A stretch of 64,000 nt of DNA, taken from the NCBI RefSeq assembly GCF_027946175.1, contig NZ_AP026671.1:1364001-1428000 (forward strand), given 5' to 3'. A model generated the notes under the pieces. That model was not told the origin of the DNA, ran no database searches, and worked only from the letters and a program-made list of their open reading frames with translations. This stretch comes from Nitratiruptor tergarcus DSM 16512. GTDB taxonomy: Bacteria > Campylobacterota > Campylobacteria > Campylobacterales > Nitratiruptoraceae. Below, one piece after another: positions 1 through 16,023 of this stretch (position 1 is its first letter; each line of letters begins with the position of its first letter). Position numbers and translations under genes: made by a program.

Positions 1-7818
<7,818 letters not shown>

Positions 7819-7890
7819 CTAACCTCATTTTCGTAGTTTTTACCGCATGGTATATGTAGAAGGGGGAGTATTTTATCGCAAATTTGTTTA

Positions 7891-7913
7891 AGAAGAGGAA
7901 AGCTTCCTCTTCT
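7891..7913 (-). terminator. hairpin between rplL and rpoB, likely attenuator
   Basis: A perfect 10-bp stem (AGAAGAGGAA pairing with TTCCTCTTCT, 3-base loop) sits between rplL and rpoB. On the minus strand it is followed by TTAAACAAATTT, only a weak U-tract. In E. coli a partial terminator at this position lowers rpoBC expression relative to L7/L12. A similar role here is inference from position and structure. Confidence 0.55.
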
Positions 7914-7931
7914 AAGTATTTATTGAAAGTC

Positions 7932-8315
7932 TTATTTAATTTCTACTTTAGCGCCAGCTTCTTCGAATTGTTTTTTAAGCTCTTCAGCCTCTTCTTTGCT
8001 TACACCCTCTTTAATTGTAGTTGGTGTATTTTCTGCAGCTTCTTTAGCCTCTTTAAGTCCAAGACCAGTTACTTGTCTAATAACTTTAATAGTATTAATT
8101 TTCTTAGGACCAGCATCAGTCAATACTACGTCAAATTCAGTTTTTTCTTCTGCAGCAGCACCACCTTCAGCACCACCAGCAGCTACAGCTCCAGCAACTA
8201 CAGTTGGTTGTGCGCTAACACCAAATTTCTCTTCAAACTCTTTTACAAGTTCACTAAGTTCCAAAACACTAAGGTTTGAGATATATTCGATTACATCTTC
8301 TCTTGTACAAGCCAT
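7932..8315 (-). CDS. rplL: 50S ribosomal protein L7/L12
   Basis: Stalk protein that recruits translation GTPases, 127 residues, normal length. It shows the N-terminal dimerisation region, the Ala/Gly-rich hinge (about residues 40-55, [15 protein letters not shown]) and the C-terminal factor-binding domain ([20 protein letters not shown]). It follows rplJ by 20 bases, as in most bacteria, and is probably translated at higher levels than its neighbours. Confidence 0.98.
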   Translation of the reverse strand: MACTREDVIEYISNLSVLELSELVKEFEEKFGVSAQPTVVAGAVAAGGAEGGAAAEEKTEFDVVLTDAGPKKINTIKVIRQVTGLGLKEAKEAAENTPTTIKEGVSKEEAEELKKQFEEAGAKVEIK

Positions 8316-8335
8316 TCTTCTCTCCTTTTATTTTT

Positions 8336-8848
8336 TTAGCTTTCTTTTTGTTGTCTTATATTTTCAAGAACAGTAACAAAGTTTTGTTTAGGCGCATTCC
8401 ATACATAGAGGAGATTGCGCAATGGAGCAGTCCATACAGACAAAAGCATTCCAAGTAGCTCTTCTTTGCTTGGAAGCTTGCTATAAGCTTCAATTTTGCT
8501 CGCATCAGCAACTTCGCCTTCAAAATAGCCCTGTTTGATTTTGAAGTTCTCTTTGTGCTCTTTAGCAAAATCAGTTACAGTTTTGGCAAGATCTACCAAA
8601 TCATCTCCCCAAACCAAAACGTTTGTCTCTTTGAGCACAAAGTCTTCAACACCGTTGTTTTTAAGAGCAATCATTGCTAGAGTGTTTTTTACAACTCTGA
8701 CTTTGAGCCCTTTTTCCTTTGCTGCGCGTCGGAGTGATTCAAGTTCAGCAACACTCATCCCTTTATAATCACAATCGACGATCGCGGCAGCATTTTTGAA
8801 CTCTTCGGTGAGGTAAGATACAACCTCTTCTTTTTGGCTACGTGTCAA
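8336..8848 (-). CDS. rplJ: 50S ribosomal protein L10
   Basis: Stalk base protein that carries the L7/L12 dimers, 170 residues. The start is TTG (8846-8848): it is preceded by a strong AGGAGGT eight bases upstream, and the protein begins MTRSQKEEVVSYLTEEF as in the family. The KEKGLKVRVVKNTLA region is typical of L10. The non-ATG start with a strong ribosome site fits a gene controlled at translation by its own product. Confidence 0.97.
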   Translation of the reverse strand: MTRSQKEEVVSYLTEEFKNAAAIVDCDYKGMSVAELESLRRAAKEKGLKVRVVKNTLAMIALKNNGVEDFVLKETNVLVWGDDLVDLAKTVTDFAKEHKENFKIKQGYFEGEVADASKIEAYSKLPSKEELLGMLLSVWTAPLRNLLYVWNAPKQNFVTVLENIRQQKES

Positions 8849-8923
8849 ATTTTTTTACCTCCTTTCCGACAGAAGACTTCAAGCAGGTCTTATGGATGCC
8901 CGCTATCTTCAGTCTAAGATAAA
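8849..8923 (-). promoter_or_regulatory. putative L10 leader
   Basis: The 75 bases between rplA and rplJ hold two small hairpins on the transcribed strand (ATCTT/AAGAT at 8905-8909 and 8916-8920; AAGAC/GTCTT at 8873-8877 and 8887-8891), with an internal CCTGC and purine-rich segments close to the ribosome site. L10-(L12)4 binds a kink-turn leader at this position in many bacteria. Assignment rests on position and hairpins only; no covariance search was possible. Confidence 0.5.
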
Positions 8924-9631
8924 CTACGCTTTAATATCCATTAACTCTTGTGGATTAAGTTCTACCGCAGGGCTCATTGTCAACGATAATGCAGCATGGC
9001 GAATATAACGTCCTTTTGCAGCAGCAGGTTTGAGTTTATTAATTTGTGCAACAAAAGCTTCGAGATTCTCTTTTAAAGCTTCAGGTGAGAAACTTGCTTT
9101 GCCAATACCAGCATGAATGTTTCCCTTTTTATCAACTCTAAAATTTACTTGACCCGCTTTTGCATTTTTTACTGCTTTACACACATCCATTGTAACAGTA
9201 CCAGTTTTAGGGTTTGGCATAAGGCCTTTAGGTCCTAAAATTCTACCGATTTTTCCAACTAAACCCATCATGTCTGGAGTTGCTATAGCAATATCAAAAT
9301 TTATATTTCCATTTTGGATCTCTTCAACTAAATCTTCAGCACCAACTATGTCAGCACCACACTCTTTTGCCTCATCTGCTTTTGCACCTTTAGCAAAAAC
9401 AGCAACTCTTACAGTTTTACCTGTTCCGTGAGGTAAAACTACTGAACCTCGTACCATCTGATCAGCATGTCTAGGATCAACTCCGAGTCTGAGAGCAAGT
9501 TCAACAGTTTCATCAAATTTAGCAGATTTTAGATCTTTTACTTTCTCTACTGCTTCTTCTACTGAATAAAGTTTACCTTTTTCAATTTTATTTAATAGTT
9601 CTTGATATCTTTTAGAATGTTTTTTCGCCAT
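8924..9631 (-). CDS. rplA: 50S ribosomal protein L1
   Basis: L1 stalk protein of the large subunit, 235 residues against a usual 230-235. Conserved segments: [37 protein letters not shown] and [15 protein letters not shown]. It lies 56 bases after rplK in the rplKAJL order. In E. coli L1 represses the L11 operon by binding its mRNA; I saw no clear mimic of its 23S site here. Confidence 0.98.
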   Translation of the reverse strand: MAKKHSKRYQELLNKIEKGKLYSVEEAVEKVKDLKSAKFDETVELALRLGVDPRHADQMVRGSVVLPHGTGKTVRVAVFAKGAKADEAKECGADIVGAEDLVEEIQNGNINFDIAIATPDMMGLVGKIGRILGPKGLMPNPKTGTVTMDVCKAVKNAKAGQVNFRVDKKGNIHAGIGKASFSPEALKENLEAFVAQINKLKPAAAKGRYIRHAALSLTMSPAVELNPQELMDIKA

Positions 9632-9687
9632 TATTCACTCCGCATAATTTTTTTGCTACCACTTTATTTGAGATCCAGTGGTTGGGA

Positions 9688-10113
9688 TCAATCTACTATT
9701 TCAACACCCATACTTCTGCAACTACCTGCAATAATGCGCTTTGCAGCTTCTATATCAGTAGTATTAAGATCAGGCATTTTTGTTTTTGCAATCTCTTCAA
9801 GTTGTGCTTGTGTTATTTTGCCTACTTTATTTTTAAGCGGGTTGTCACTCCCTTTTTGAATACCTGCAGCTTTTTTAATCAAGTCAGTTGCAGGGGGCTG
9901 TTTTGTAACAAATGTAAAGCTTCTATCACTGTATACAGTTATAACAACGGGGATATTAAACCCCATCATATCTTTTGTTTTTTCATTAAAAGCTTTACAA
10001 AATTCCATAATGTTCACACCACGCTGTCCAAGGGCTGGACCAACTGGAGGTGATGGATTGGCTTTACCAGCCGGAATTTGCAGTTTAAATTGGTCTACTA
10101 TTTTCTTTGCCAT
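9688..10113 (-). CDS. rplK: 50S ribosomal protein L11
   Basis: GTPase-associated-centre protein, 141 residues, full length. The N-terminal proline-rich segment [20 protein letters not shown] and the C-terminal RNA-binding domain ending [17 protein letters not shown] are characteristic. It follows nusG by 18 bases and starts the L11-L1-L10-L12 gene run. Confidence 0.98.
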   Translation of the reverse strand: MAKKIVDQFKLQIPAGKANPSPPVGPALGQRGVNIMEFCKAFNEKTKDMMGFNIPVVITVYSDRSFTFVTKQPPATDLIKKAAGIQKGSDNPLKNKVGKITQAQLEEIAKTKMPDLNTTDIEAAKRIIAGSCRSMGVEIVD

Positions 10114-10131
10114 TTTCTTCCTTTCTTTAAC

Positions 10132-10662
10132 TTAGATAATCTTTTCAACTTGCGTATAGAGTATCTCTACAGGAGTACTTCTTCCAAATATTGAAACATT
10201 GAGTTTCAACTTCCCATGCTCCATATCATACTCTTCAACGACTCCTGTAAAGTTGGCAAATGGGCCCTCTGTAATACGTACCACTTCTCCTGGCTCGTAA
10301 GATATTTTTGGTTTTGGGGCGCCTTTTTTCTCAGTTTTCTCTAGAATCTTTTTCACATCTTCTTCAGAAATAGGAGTAGGTTTTTTAGATTCACCAATGA
10401 ATCTCGACACTTTTGGCAATGTCTGAATCTTTTGCCAAAGATCTGTATCAAGATCAATATTTGCAAAAACATATCCAGGGTATATGCTTCTTTCGGTTAT
10501 CTTTTTCTTCCCATTTTTTACTTCGATGACATCTTCTGTTGGAACAACAACTTCTTTAATTTTGTCTTCGAGATGCAGCTCTTTGGCCATATTTTCAATT
10601 GCAGTTTTTACAGCTTTTTCACTTCCTGCATAAACCTGAATTGCATACCACTTGTGTGCCAT
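10132..10662 (-). CDS. nusG: transcription termination/antitermination factor NusG
   Basis: 176 residues: an NGN domain (HKWYAIQVYAGSEKAVK ... YPGYVFANIDLD, about residues 1-105) followed by a KOW domain (EPGEVVRITEGPFANFTGVV, about 120-150). It binds RNA polymerase, and through the KOW domain Rho or ribosomal S10. It lies between secE and rplK, the standard bacterial arrangement. Confidence 0.98.
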   Translation of the reverse strand: MAHKWYAIQVYAGSEKAVKTAIENMAKELHLEDKIKEVVVPTEDVIEVKNGKKKITERSIYPGYVFANIDLDTDLWQKIQTLPKVSRFIGESKKPTPISEEDVKKILEKTEKKGAPKPKISYEPGEVVRITEGPFANFTGVVEEYDMEHGKLKLNVSIFGRSTPVEILYTQVEKII

Positions 10663-10674
10663 AAAATTCCTTAA

Positions 10675-10854
10675 TTACATTATATGTGACAGGACAAAAG
10701 ACATTGCCCCATCAACTATAGCCAAGAAGAGCGCAACAACTGAAACGACTATAAATACAGCTATGTAAGCGTTTTTAACCTGCTCTTTAGTTGGAAAAAT
10801 AACTTTTTGAATCTCATTGCGAGCATTTTGTAAATACTGTATAAACTTTTCCAT
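10675..10854 (-). CDS. secE: preprotein translocase subunit SecE
   Basis: Short 59-residue protein, MEKFIQYLQNARNEIQKVIF..., ATG at 10852-10854, stop TAA at 10675-10677. It shows the SecE pattern: an amphipathic helix with the KVIFPTKEQV motif, then one membrane segment (about residues 30-55, AYIAVFIVVSVVALFLAIVD). It clamps SecY in the inner membrane. It lies 12 bases upstream of nusG and just after tRNA-Trp, as in many bacteria. Confidence 0.95.
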   Translation of the reverse strand: MEKFIQYLQNARNEIQKVIFPTKEQVKNAYIAVFIVVSVVALFLAIVDGAMSFVLSHIM

Positions 10855-10869
10855 ATTTTTCCTTAGATA

Positions 10870-10945
10870 TGGCAGGGCAGGAGGGACTCGAACCCCCGGC
10901 CAACGGTTTTGGAGACCGTTGCTCTACCAACTGAGCTACTGCCCT
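10870..10945 (-). tRNA. trnW: tRNA-Trp (anticodon CCA)
   Basis: 76 bases that fold as a cloverleaf: acceptor AGGGCAG/CTGCCCT, anticodon arm ACGGTCTCCAAAACCGT with CCA in the loop, T-arm GGTTCGAGTCC, encoded 3' CCA. It sits between rpmG and secE. Confidence 0.97.
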
Positions 10946-10983
10946 ATATTTAAAACGAAGGAGGGAAAAACCCTCTTCTAAAA

Positions 10984-11136
10984 TTATAGTTTTGCTTCTT
11001 TATGGAGCGTATGCTCTTTGCAAAATTTACAATATTTTCTTATTTCGAATTTTTCTGGATGCGTTTTTTTGTTTTTGGTTGTATGGTAATTTCTTCTTCC
11101 ACACTTTTCACATGCCAAATGAATTTTGTCTCTCAT
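10984..11136 (-). CDS. rpmG: 50S ribosomal protein L33
   Basis: 50 residues, [20 protein letters not shown]... ending [17 protein letters not shown] at 11134-11136, stop TAA at 10984-10986. The two CxxC pairs (CEKC, CKFC) make it the zinc-binding form of L33. It lies between tuf and tRNA-Trp/secE, the usual neighbourhood. Confidence 0.95.
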   Translation of the reverse strand: MRDKIHLACEKCGRRNYHTTKNKKTHPEKFEIRKYCKFCKEHTLHKEAKL

Positions 11137-11152
11137 AATCAGCCCTTGCTAT

Positions 11153-11170
11153 AAAAAGGGGCGAAGCCCC
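11153..11170 (-). terminator. rho-independent terminator after tuf
   Basis: On the minus strand GGGGC-TTC-GCCCC is followed at once by TTTTT, a short GC-rich hairpin with a U-tract 6 bases past the tuf stop. It may only partly terminate, since rpmG begins 17 bases further on. Confidence 0.75.
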
Positions 11171-11175
11171 GAATA

Positions 11176-12375
11176 TTATTCGATAATTTTACTTACAACA
11201 CCTGCACCAACAGTTCTACCACCTTCACGGATAGCAAATCTTGTTCCCTCTTCAAGAGCAATTGGTGCAATGAGTTCAGCGTTGATTTTTACGTTATCGC
11301 CAGGCATAACCATTTCAACGCCCTCAGGCAATGTAATAGTTCCTGTTACATCTGTTGTACGTACATAGAACTGTGGTCTATATCCGCTGAAGAATGGTGT
11401 ATGACGTCCACCTTCCTCTTTTGTAAGTACGTAAATTTCTGCTTCAAATTTTGTATGAGGTGTGATTGTTCCTGGTTGAGCAAGAACTTGACCTCTTTCA
11501 ACCTCTTCTTTTTTAGTACCTCTAAGAAGTACCCCTACGTTGTCACCAGCTTCACCTTGATCTAGCTCTTTTCTAAACATCTCAACGCCAGTAACAGTTG
11601 TCTTTTGAGTTGGGCGAAGACCTACGATTTCGATTTCATCACCAACTTTTACAACACCTCTTTCGATTCTTCCTGTAACAACAGTACCACGTCCAGAGAT
11701 TGAGAAAACATCTTCGATTGGCATCAAGAATGGTTTATCGATATCGCGCTCTGGAGTTGGAATATACTCATCAACTGCTTCCATAAGCTTAAGGATCTTT
11801 TCACTCCAAGGACCAATTTCACCATTTTTTGCTTCTTCTAGCGCTTTAAGTGCAGAACCAGCAATTACAGGAACATCGTCTCCTGGGAAGTCATACTCAT
11901 TGAGAAGCTCTCTTACTTCCATCTCAACAAGTTCAAGAAGCTCAGGATCGTCTACCATATCTTCTTTATTCAAGAATACCACGATATAAGGAACACCAAC
12001 TTGGCGTGCAAGTAGGATGTGCTCACGAGTTTGTGGCATAGGACCATCAGCAGCAGATACAACTAAAATGGCTCCATCCATCTGTGCAGCACCAGTGATC
12101 ATGTTTTTAACGTAGTCAGCGTGCCCTGGGCAGTCAACGTGAGCATAGTGTCTTTTATCTGTTTCATACTCTACGTGAGAAGTAGCGATAGTAATCCCTC
12201 TTTCTCTCTCTTCAGGCGCATTATCGATTTGATCATAATCTCTTTTTTCTGCATAACCTTTTTCTGCCAAAACAGCAGTAATAGCAGCTGTCAAAGTTGT
12301 TTTACCGTGGTCAACGTGGCCAATAGTACCGATGTTGACGTGAGGCTTGGTTTTGACGAATTTCTCTTTTGCCAT
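11176..12375 (-). CDS. tuf: elongation factor Tu
   Basis: 399 residues. The GTPase motifs are complete: GHVDHGKTT (G1), the GITI region (G2), DCPGHAD (G3), NKED (G4) and SALKAL (G5). Domains 2 and 3 follow, ending [10 protein letters not shown]. It delivers aminoacyl-tRNA to the ribosome. GGAGG precedes the ATG. It has its own consensus-like promoter and a terminator. Only this tuf copy lies in the window. Confidence 0.99.
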   Translation of the reverse strand: MAKEKFVKTKPHVNIGTIGHVDHGKTTLTAAITAVLAEKGYAEKRDYDQIDNAPEERERGITIATSHVEYETDKRHYAHVDCPGHADYVKNMITGAAQMDGAILVVSAADGPMPQTREHILLARQVGVPYIVVFLNKEDMVDDPELLELVEMEVRELLNEYDFPGDDVPVIAGSALKALEEAKNGEIGPWSEKILKLMEAVDEYIPTPERDIDKPFLMPIEDVFSISGRGTVVTGRIERGVVKVGDEIEIVGLRPTQKTTVTGVEMFRKELDQGEAGDNVGVLLRGTKKEEVERGQVLAQPGTITPHTKFEAEIYVLTKEEGGRHTPFFSGYRPQFYVRTTDVTGTITLPEGVEMVMPGDNVKINAELIAPIALEEGTRFAIREGGRTVGAGVVSKIIE

Positions 12376-12411
12376 TGCTTTTCCTCCGTTTGTAATTAAA
12401 ATTGCGGGCTA

Positions 12412-12440
12412 ATTATATCCAAATTACCACCCAAAAACAA
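12412..12440 (-). promoter_or_regulatory. tuf promoter
   Basis: Minus-strand TTGTTT (12435-12440), a 17-base spacer and a perfect TATAAT (12412-12417), about 37 bases before the tuf start and just past the end of the tRNA cluster. Spacing and -10 box fit a sigma-70 promoter. Confidence 0.7.
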
Positions 12441-12463
12441 ATATGCTCGCTAGCTGCAGTGAA

Positions 12464-12538
<75 letters not shown>

Positions 12539-12577
12539 ATAGCATATCGGTTCGTTGTAAATATAAATTGGAAGCAA

Positions 12578-12609
12578 AACTAAAGTAGGAGTTGTAGCTA
12601 CATTTAGTT
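12578..12609 (-). other. stem-loop in the tRNA-Gly/tRNA-Thr spacer
   Basis: AACTAAAGTAG (12578-12588) pairs with CTAC-A-TTTAGTT (12598-12609), an 11-bp stem with one bulged A and a 9-base loop, in the 87-base spacer between two tRNA genes. It could be a processing signal in the tRNA precursor or an attenuator. Function unknown. Confidence 0.4.
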
Positions 12610-12625
12610 CAGCTCCCAGTTTATA

Positions 12626-12702
12626 TGGAGCGGGAGACGGGACTCGAACCCGCGACCCTCAGCTTGGAAGGCTGATGCTCTAGCCAACTGAGCTACTCCC
12701 GC
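12626..12702 (-). tRNA. trnG: tRNA-Gly (anticodon TCC)
   Basis: 77 bases: acceptor GCGGGAG/CTCCCGC, anticodon loop with TCC, T-arm GGTTCGAGTCC, encoded CCA. It is separated by only 4 bases from tRNA-Tyr. Confidence 0.97.
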
Positions 12703-12706
12703 AAAA

Positions 12707-12792
12707 TGGTGGTGGGAGGAGGATTCGAACCTCCGAAGGCGAAAGCCAGCAGATTTACAGTCTGCCCCCGTTGGCCGCTTGGGTATCCCACC
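12707..12792 (-). tRNA. trnY: tRNA-Tyr (anticodon GTA)
   Basis: 86 bases with a long variable arm (class II), acceptor GGTGGGA/TCCCACC, anticodon arm CAGACTGTAAATCTG, T-arm GGTTCGAATCC, encoded CCA. Confidence 0.97.
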
Positions 12793-12822
12793 CTTTTACT
12801 GGTCAAACGCTGAAATTTTAAA

Positions 12823-12899
12823 TGGAGCCGGTGAAGGGACTCGAACCCCCGACCTGCTGATTACAAATCAGCTGCTCTAGCCAACTGAGCTACACCGGC
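12823..12899 (-). tRNA. trnT: tRNA-Thr (anticodon TGT)
   Basis: 77 bases: acceptor GCCGGTG/CACCGGC, anticodon arm CTGATTTGTAATCAG with TGT, T-arm GGTTCGAGTCC, encoded CCA. First gene of the cluster, starting about 20 bases after the cluster's -10 box. Confidence 0.97.
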
Positions 12900-12919
12900 G
12901 TTGATTGATAACGAGTGGA

Positions 12920-12948
12920 ATTATACAAGAGATTTTTTTATGTGTCAA
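12920..12948 (-). promoter_or_regulatory. consensus promoter of the Thr-Tyr-Gly-Thr tRNA cluster
   Basis: Perfect minus-strand TTGACA (12943-12948), 17-base spacer, perfect TATAAT (12920-12925). The first tRNA begins at 12899. The IS481-like element and its target duplication end directly against the -35 box, and the transposase stop codon lies inside it. Confidence 0.9.
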
Positions 12949-14003
12949 GAGTTTGTATAAGTCCAATACATATGGCACTCATAATGATTTTCAAGAAGGT
13001 ATTGTACCGGAGATTTAAAATTAAGAGAAGAGTGTGGTATTTTGGTATTGTAATCGATGAGCCATTTTGCTAATTTTTTATTGAATTCATCCAAATCTGT
13101 AAAGAGTAAATCTTCATAGTATTGAATAAATTGTTCTTGAATTGTTCTATTGAATCTTTCATTGTGTGCATTCATTTTAGGGCTCCTTGGATATGTCCAG
13201 TAGTGTGTAAAGCCTTTTTGTTCAAGCAGAGCATCAAACTCTTTTTTAAATTCACTGCCATTATCTGAAAGAATTGCAAGTTTACGTTTTTGTTTGATGG
13301 AGGTTATTCCATCAATTAAAGCTTCAAGAGCATATGCAGTATGTTTTGCTCTTTTAGATGGAATTGCTACTGCGAATGCAATACGTGTGAGTGGGTCAAT
13401 CATAGTAAGGATATATCGTTTTATACCGTTTGATACTATTTGGATGGTATCGACTGCCCAGAGTTCAAATGGTTTAGATTTGAGGTTTTTTGGTTTTCTG
13501 TTTTTTTGTGTCTTCTTTTTTGGTTTCACTTTTCCTTTTGTATCGATGCGGTAGGGAAAAAGTCTCATTGTATCTGGTGCTTTTGCGATTATTCTTCCTA
13601 TTGTGGATTCCGAGGGAGTTTTAAGTTCTTTTTCTTCACAAAAAGGTTTAAGCAGGTGGTAGAGTTTTGCTTTGCCGATGTTGGGATATGCTTTTCTTAA
13701 TCGTTTTATCTCTTTAATAACTTCTATTGGAACTTTTGACTCTCTTACTCTTTTTGGTCTTCGTGATTTTGGATTTAAGGCTTTTATATCGCCATCTGCA
13801 TCATTTAAACTCTTTTTCCATCGAAAGAGTGTTCTTCTGCTTACTCCAAAAGCTTCAGTTGTTGCTGCTAGTCCATATTTTTCCCAAAACTCCAATATCT
13901 TTTTTCTTCTTTTTGCCTCTTCGCTTATCATAAGCGAATTGTAGTATATCCTCTCTAATCTTTTATATCCTTTGAGCCCTGGCAACGTGTATTTGATTTG
14001 CAC
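12945..14003 (-). CDS. IS481-like DDE transposase
   Basis: 352 residues. N-terminal helix-turn-helix (AATTEAFGVSRRTLFRWKKS, about residues 46-65), a basic linker, then an rve-type integrase core with D185 (WAVDTIQI), D247 (SDNGSEF) and E282 (NERFNRT), about 34 residues between the last two. The last residues are encoded by the terminal repeat and then by host DNA: the element ends after TATACA, and the target duplication plus the tRNA promoter -35 box supply AAC-TCT-TGA. The reading frame looks intact, so the copy may be active. Family placement is by eye. Confidence 0.9.
   Translation of the reverse strand: MQIKYTLPGLKGYKRLERIYYNSLMISEEAKRRKKILEFWEKYGLAATTEAFGVSRRTLFRWKKSLNDADGDIKALNPKSRRPKRVRESKVPIEVIKEIKRLRKAYPNIGKAKLYHLLKPFCEEKELKTPSESTIGRIIAKAPDTMRLFPYRIDTKGKVKPKKKTQKNRKPKNLKSKPFELWAVDTIQIVSNGIKRYILTMIDPLTRIAFAVAIPSKRAKHTAYALEALIDGITSIKQKRKLAILSDNGSEFKKEFDALLEQKGFTHYWTYPRSPKMNAHNERFNRTIQEQFIQYYEDLLFTDLDEFNKKLAKWLIDYNTKIPHSSLNFKSPVQYLLENHYECHMYWTYTNS
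12949..12953. repeat. 5-bp target site duplication, tRNA side
   Basis: GAGTT directly outside the left terminal repeat, repeated at 14050-14054 outside the right one. It directly adjoins the tRNA promoter -35 box. Confidence 0.75.
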
Positions 14004-14049
14004 TCCTCACTCTCCCTCTCAGAGTGCCATATGTGTTTGAACTTATGCA
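12954..14049 (-). mobile_element. IS481-like insertion sequence, intact (1096 bp)
   Basis: Bounded by imperfect terminal inverted repeats of 27-28 bases. The left begins TGTATAAGTCCAAT and runs to CATATGGCACTC; the right, read inward, begins TGCATAAGTTCAAA and runs to the same CATATGGCACTC. It is flanked by a 5-bp direct repeat GAGTT at 12949-12953 and 14050-14054. It lies between the tkt terminator and the tRNA cluster promoter, with its transposase reading toward the tRNAs. A deleted copy lies at 59820-60001. Confidence 0.9.
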
Positions 14050-14054
14050 GAGTT
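14050..14054. repeat. 5-bp target site duplication, tkt side
   Basis: GAGTT directly outside the right terminal repeat, matching 12949-12953. Confidence 0.75.
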
Positions 14055-14058
14055 TTTG

Positions 14059-14088
14059 AAAAAAAATTTGGATAGCCATCGGCTATCC
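14059..14088 (-). terminator. rho-independent terminator of tkt
   Basis: GGATAGCC-GAT-GGCTATCC (14070-14088) on the minus strand, followed by AAA and a run of eight T. The stem includes the tkt stop codon TAG (14083-14085). Confidence 0.85.
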
Positions 14089-16023
14089 TAGAAGACTTTG
14101 TGCTTTTATAATAATATTTTCTATTGTAAACCCGTACTCTTTAAATAGAACATCTGCTTTTCCACTAGCGCCAAATCTATTTTCCATACTTATTACATCA
14201 TCTGCAAAACGGTACCATTCAATTCCTGCACCTGCTTCTATTGCTAGCACTTTTGTTTTTGGATCAATGACAGTATCCTGATACTCTTTGTCTTGTTCTA
14301 AAAAGAGTTCCATACAAGGCATACTGACGATATTTGCATTAATTCCTTTTTCTTCAAGATGACAGCCAGCTTGTAGTGCTAACATCACTTCGCTACCTGT
14401 TGCTATAAGTGTAAGTACTGCATTATCCCGTTTTTTGATGATATATCCCCCAAAGCGTGGCTCTCCAAAATCTCGTTGAGGTTTAAGAGTTTTAAGTTTT
14501 TGACGGCTTAGAACAAATCCACACGGCTTATCCAGTTGCAAAGCTACTTTCCAGCACTCTACATTTTCTGTTGCATCAGCAGGTCTAAATGTATAAAACT
14601 GTGGTAAAGCTCTAAACGTAGTTAATTGCTCGATTGGCTGGTGCGTTGGTCCATCTTCACCTACACCTATACTATCATGCGTCCAGATGAAATAGTTTTT
14701 GAGTTTTGAAAGTGCTGCTATTCGTACAGCGGCTTTTTGATAGTCACTAAAGACAAAAAATGTTGCATTAAATGGTATGAGCAAACCATACGCTGCCATT
14801 CCGTTACAAATTGCTCCCATTGCATGCTCACGCACTCCAAAGTGAAAATTTTTTCCATTTGGGAAATCTCCCATACCTTGCAAATATGTTTTATTTGATG
14901 GAGCTAAGTCTGCACTCCCCCCTACAAATGCAGGTAGTGCTTTTGCAATCGCATTGAGAATTTTTCCATTGCTATCACGTGTTGCAATCATGCTTCCTGC
15001 CTCAAATTCTGGCCACTCGATTGCATCAAAATCTGGATTTTGCAGTCTCTGTAAAATCTCATTTTGCTCTTTGTATGGAGACTCTGTGATGAGTTTTTTC
15101 CACTCTCGCTCGGCAAGCTCCCCTTTTTCTACTGCACAGCGAAAACGTACTAATACATCTTCTGGTACATAAAATTGCTCATCAGGTGGAAATCCAGCTT
15201 TTTCTTTAGCGCATCGAATATCATCTTCACCAAGGGGTGCTCCATGAGAGTGCGGATCTCCTTCATATTTGCAGCTTCCTTTCGCTATTGTCGTATGAGC
15301 AATAATGAGTACCGGTTTTTTTCGTTTTTTCGCCCAGCGCAACGCTGCATCTATATCCTCATAGTCGTGTCCATTAACTTCAGTAACATCCCAGTTTTGC
15401 GCTTCAAATCGCCTCTTTACATCTTCATTCCATGCTAAAGAAGTATCACCCTCAATTGTAATATGGTTACTATCATAAATCATTATTAAGTTATCAAGTT
15501 CAAATCTTCCTGCTAATGCGCACGCTTCATAACTAATTCCCTCTTCCAAGTCTCCATCACCACAGAGGCAGTAGACATTGTGGTCTATAATTTTTGTTGT
15601 TTCTGTATTGAGAAGACGTGCAGCATACTTGCTCGCCATTGCCATACCGATAGCATTCGCTACACCTTGTCCCAGAGGACCAGTTGTTATTTCAACTCCA
15701 GGAGTATGTCCATATTCTGGATGGCCTGGTGTTTTGCTTCCAAACTGTCGGAACTCTTTGAGATCTTCTAAGCTTACATCATATCCCCAAAGATACAGAA
15801 GCGAATAGATAAGCCCTGTTGCATGTCCTCCACTAAATACAAGACGATCGCGATTAAGCCATTTGGGATTTTTTGGATTGTGACGAAGGTGTTGTGAAAG
15901 CACAACTGCAATATCTGCGAGTCCTAACACTACACCAGGATGGCCACTATTTGCCTTTTGGATCATATCAAGACCCAAGAATCTTATCGTATCAGCCATT
16001 TTTTTGAACATCTTTTTATCCAT
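14083..16023 (-). CDS. tkt: transketolase
   Basis: 646 residues. Thiamine-diphosphate enzyme that moves two-carbon units in the pentose phosphate and Calvin-type sugar interconversions. Visible motifs: GHPGVVLG near residue 28, the ThDP/Mg loop GDGDLEEGISYEACALAG, the pyrimidine-domain FGVREHAMGAICNG, and DSIGVGEDGPTHQPIEQL. It overlaps ispA by 8 bases, so the two are probably co-transcribed. Length and motifs match bacterial transketolases. Confidence 0.97.
   Translation of the reverse strand: MDKKMFKKMADTIRFLGLDMIQKANSGHPGVVLGLADIAVVLSQHLRHNPKNPKWLNRDRLVFSGGHATGLIYSLLYLWGYDVSLEDLKEFRQFGSKTPGHPEYGHTPGVEITTGPLGQGVANAIGMAMASKYAARLLNTETTKIIDHNVYCLCGDGDLEEGISYEACALAGRFELDNLIMIYDSNHITIEGDTSLAWNEDVKRRFEAQNWDVTEVNGHDYEDIDAALRWAKKRKKPVLIIAHTTIAKGSCKYEGDPHSHGAPLGEDDIRCAKEKAGFPPDEQFYVPEDVLVRFRCAVEKGELAEREWKKLITESPYKEQNEILQRLQNPDFDAIEWPEFEAGSMIATRDSNGKILNAIAKALPAFVGGSADLAPSNKTYLQGMGDFPNGKNFHFGVREHAMGAICNGMAAYGLLIPFNATFFVFSDYQKAAVRIAALSKLKNYFIWTHDSIGVGEDGPTHQPIEQLTTFRALPQFYTFRPADATENVECWKVALQLDKPCGFVLSRQKLKTLKPQRDFGEPRFGGYIIKKRDNAVLTLIATGSEVMLALQAGCHLEEKGINANIVSMPCMELFLEQDKEYQDTVIDPKTKVLAIEAGAGIEWYRFADDVISMENRFGASGKADVLFKEYGFTIENIIIKAQSLLG

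Noticed and set aside
10961-10975. GAGGG-TTTTT-CCCTC hairpin between rpmG and tRNA-Trp as a terminator
   Set aside because: The stem is only 5 bp and the U-run is in the loop rather than after it; not strong enough to list.
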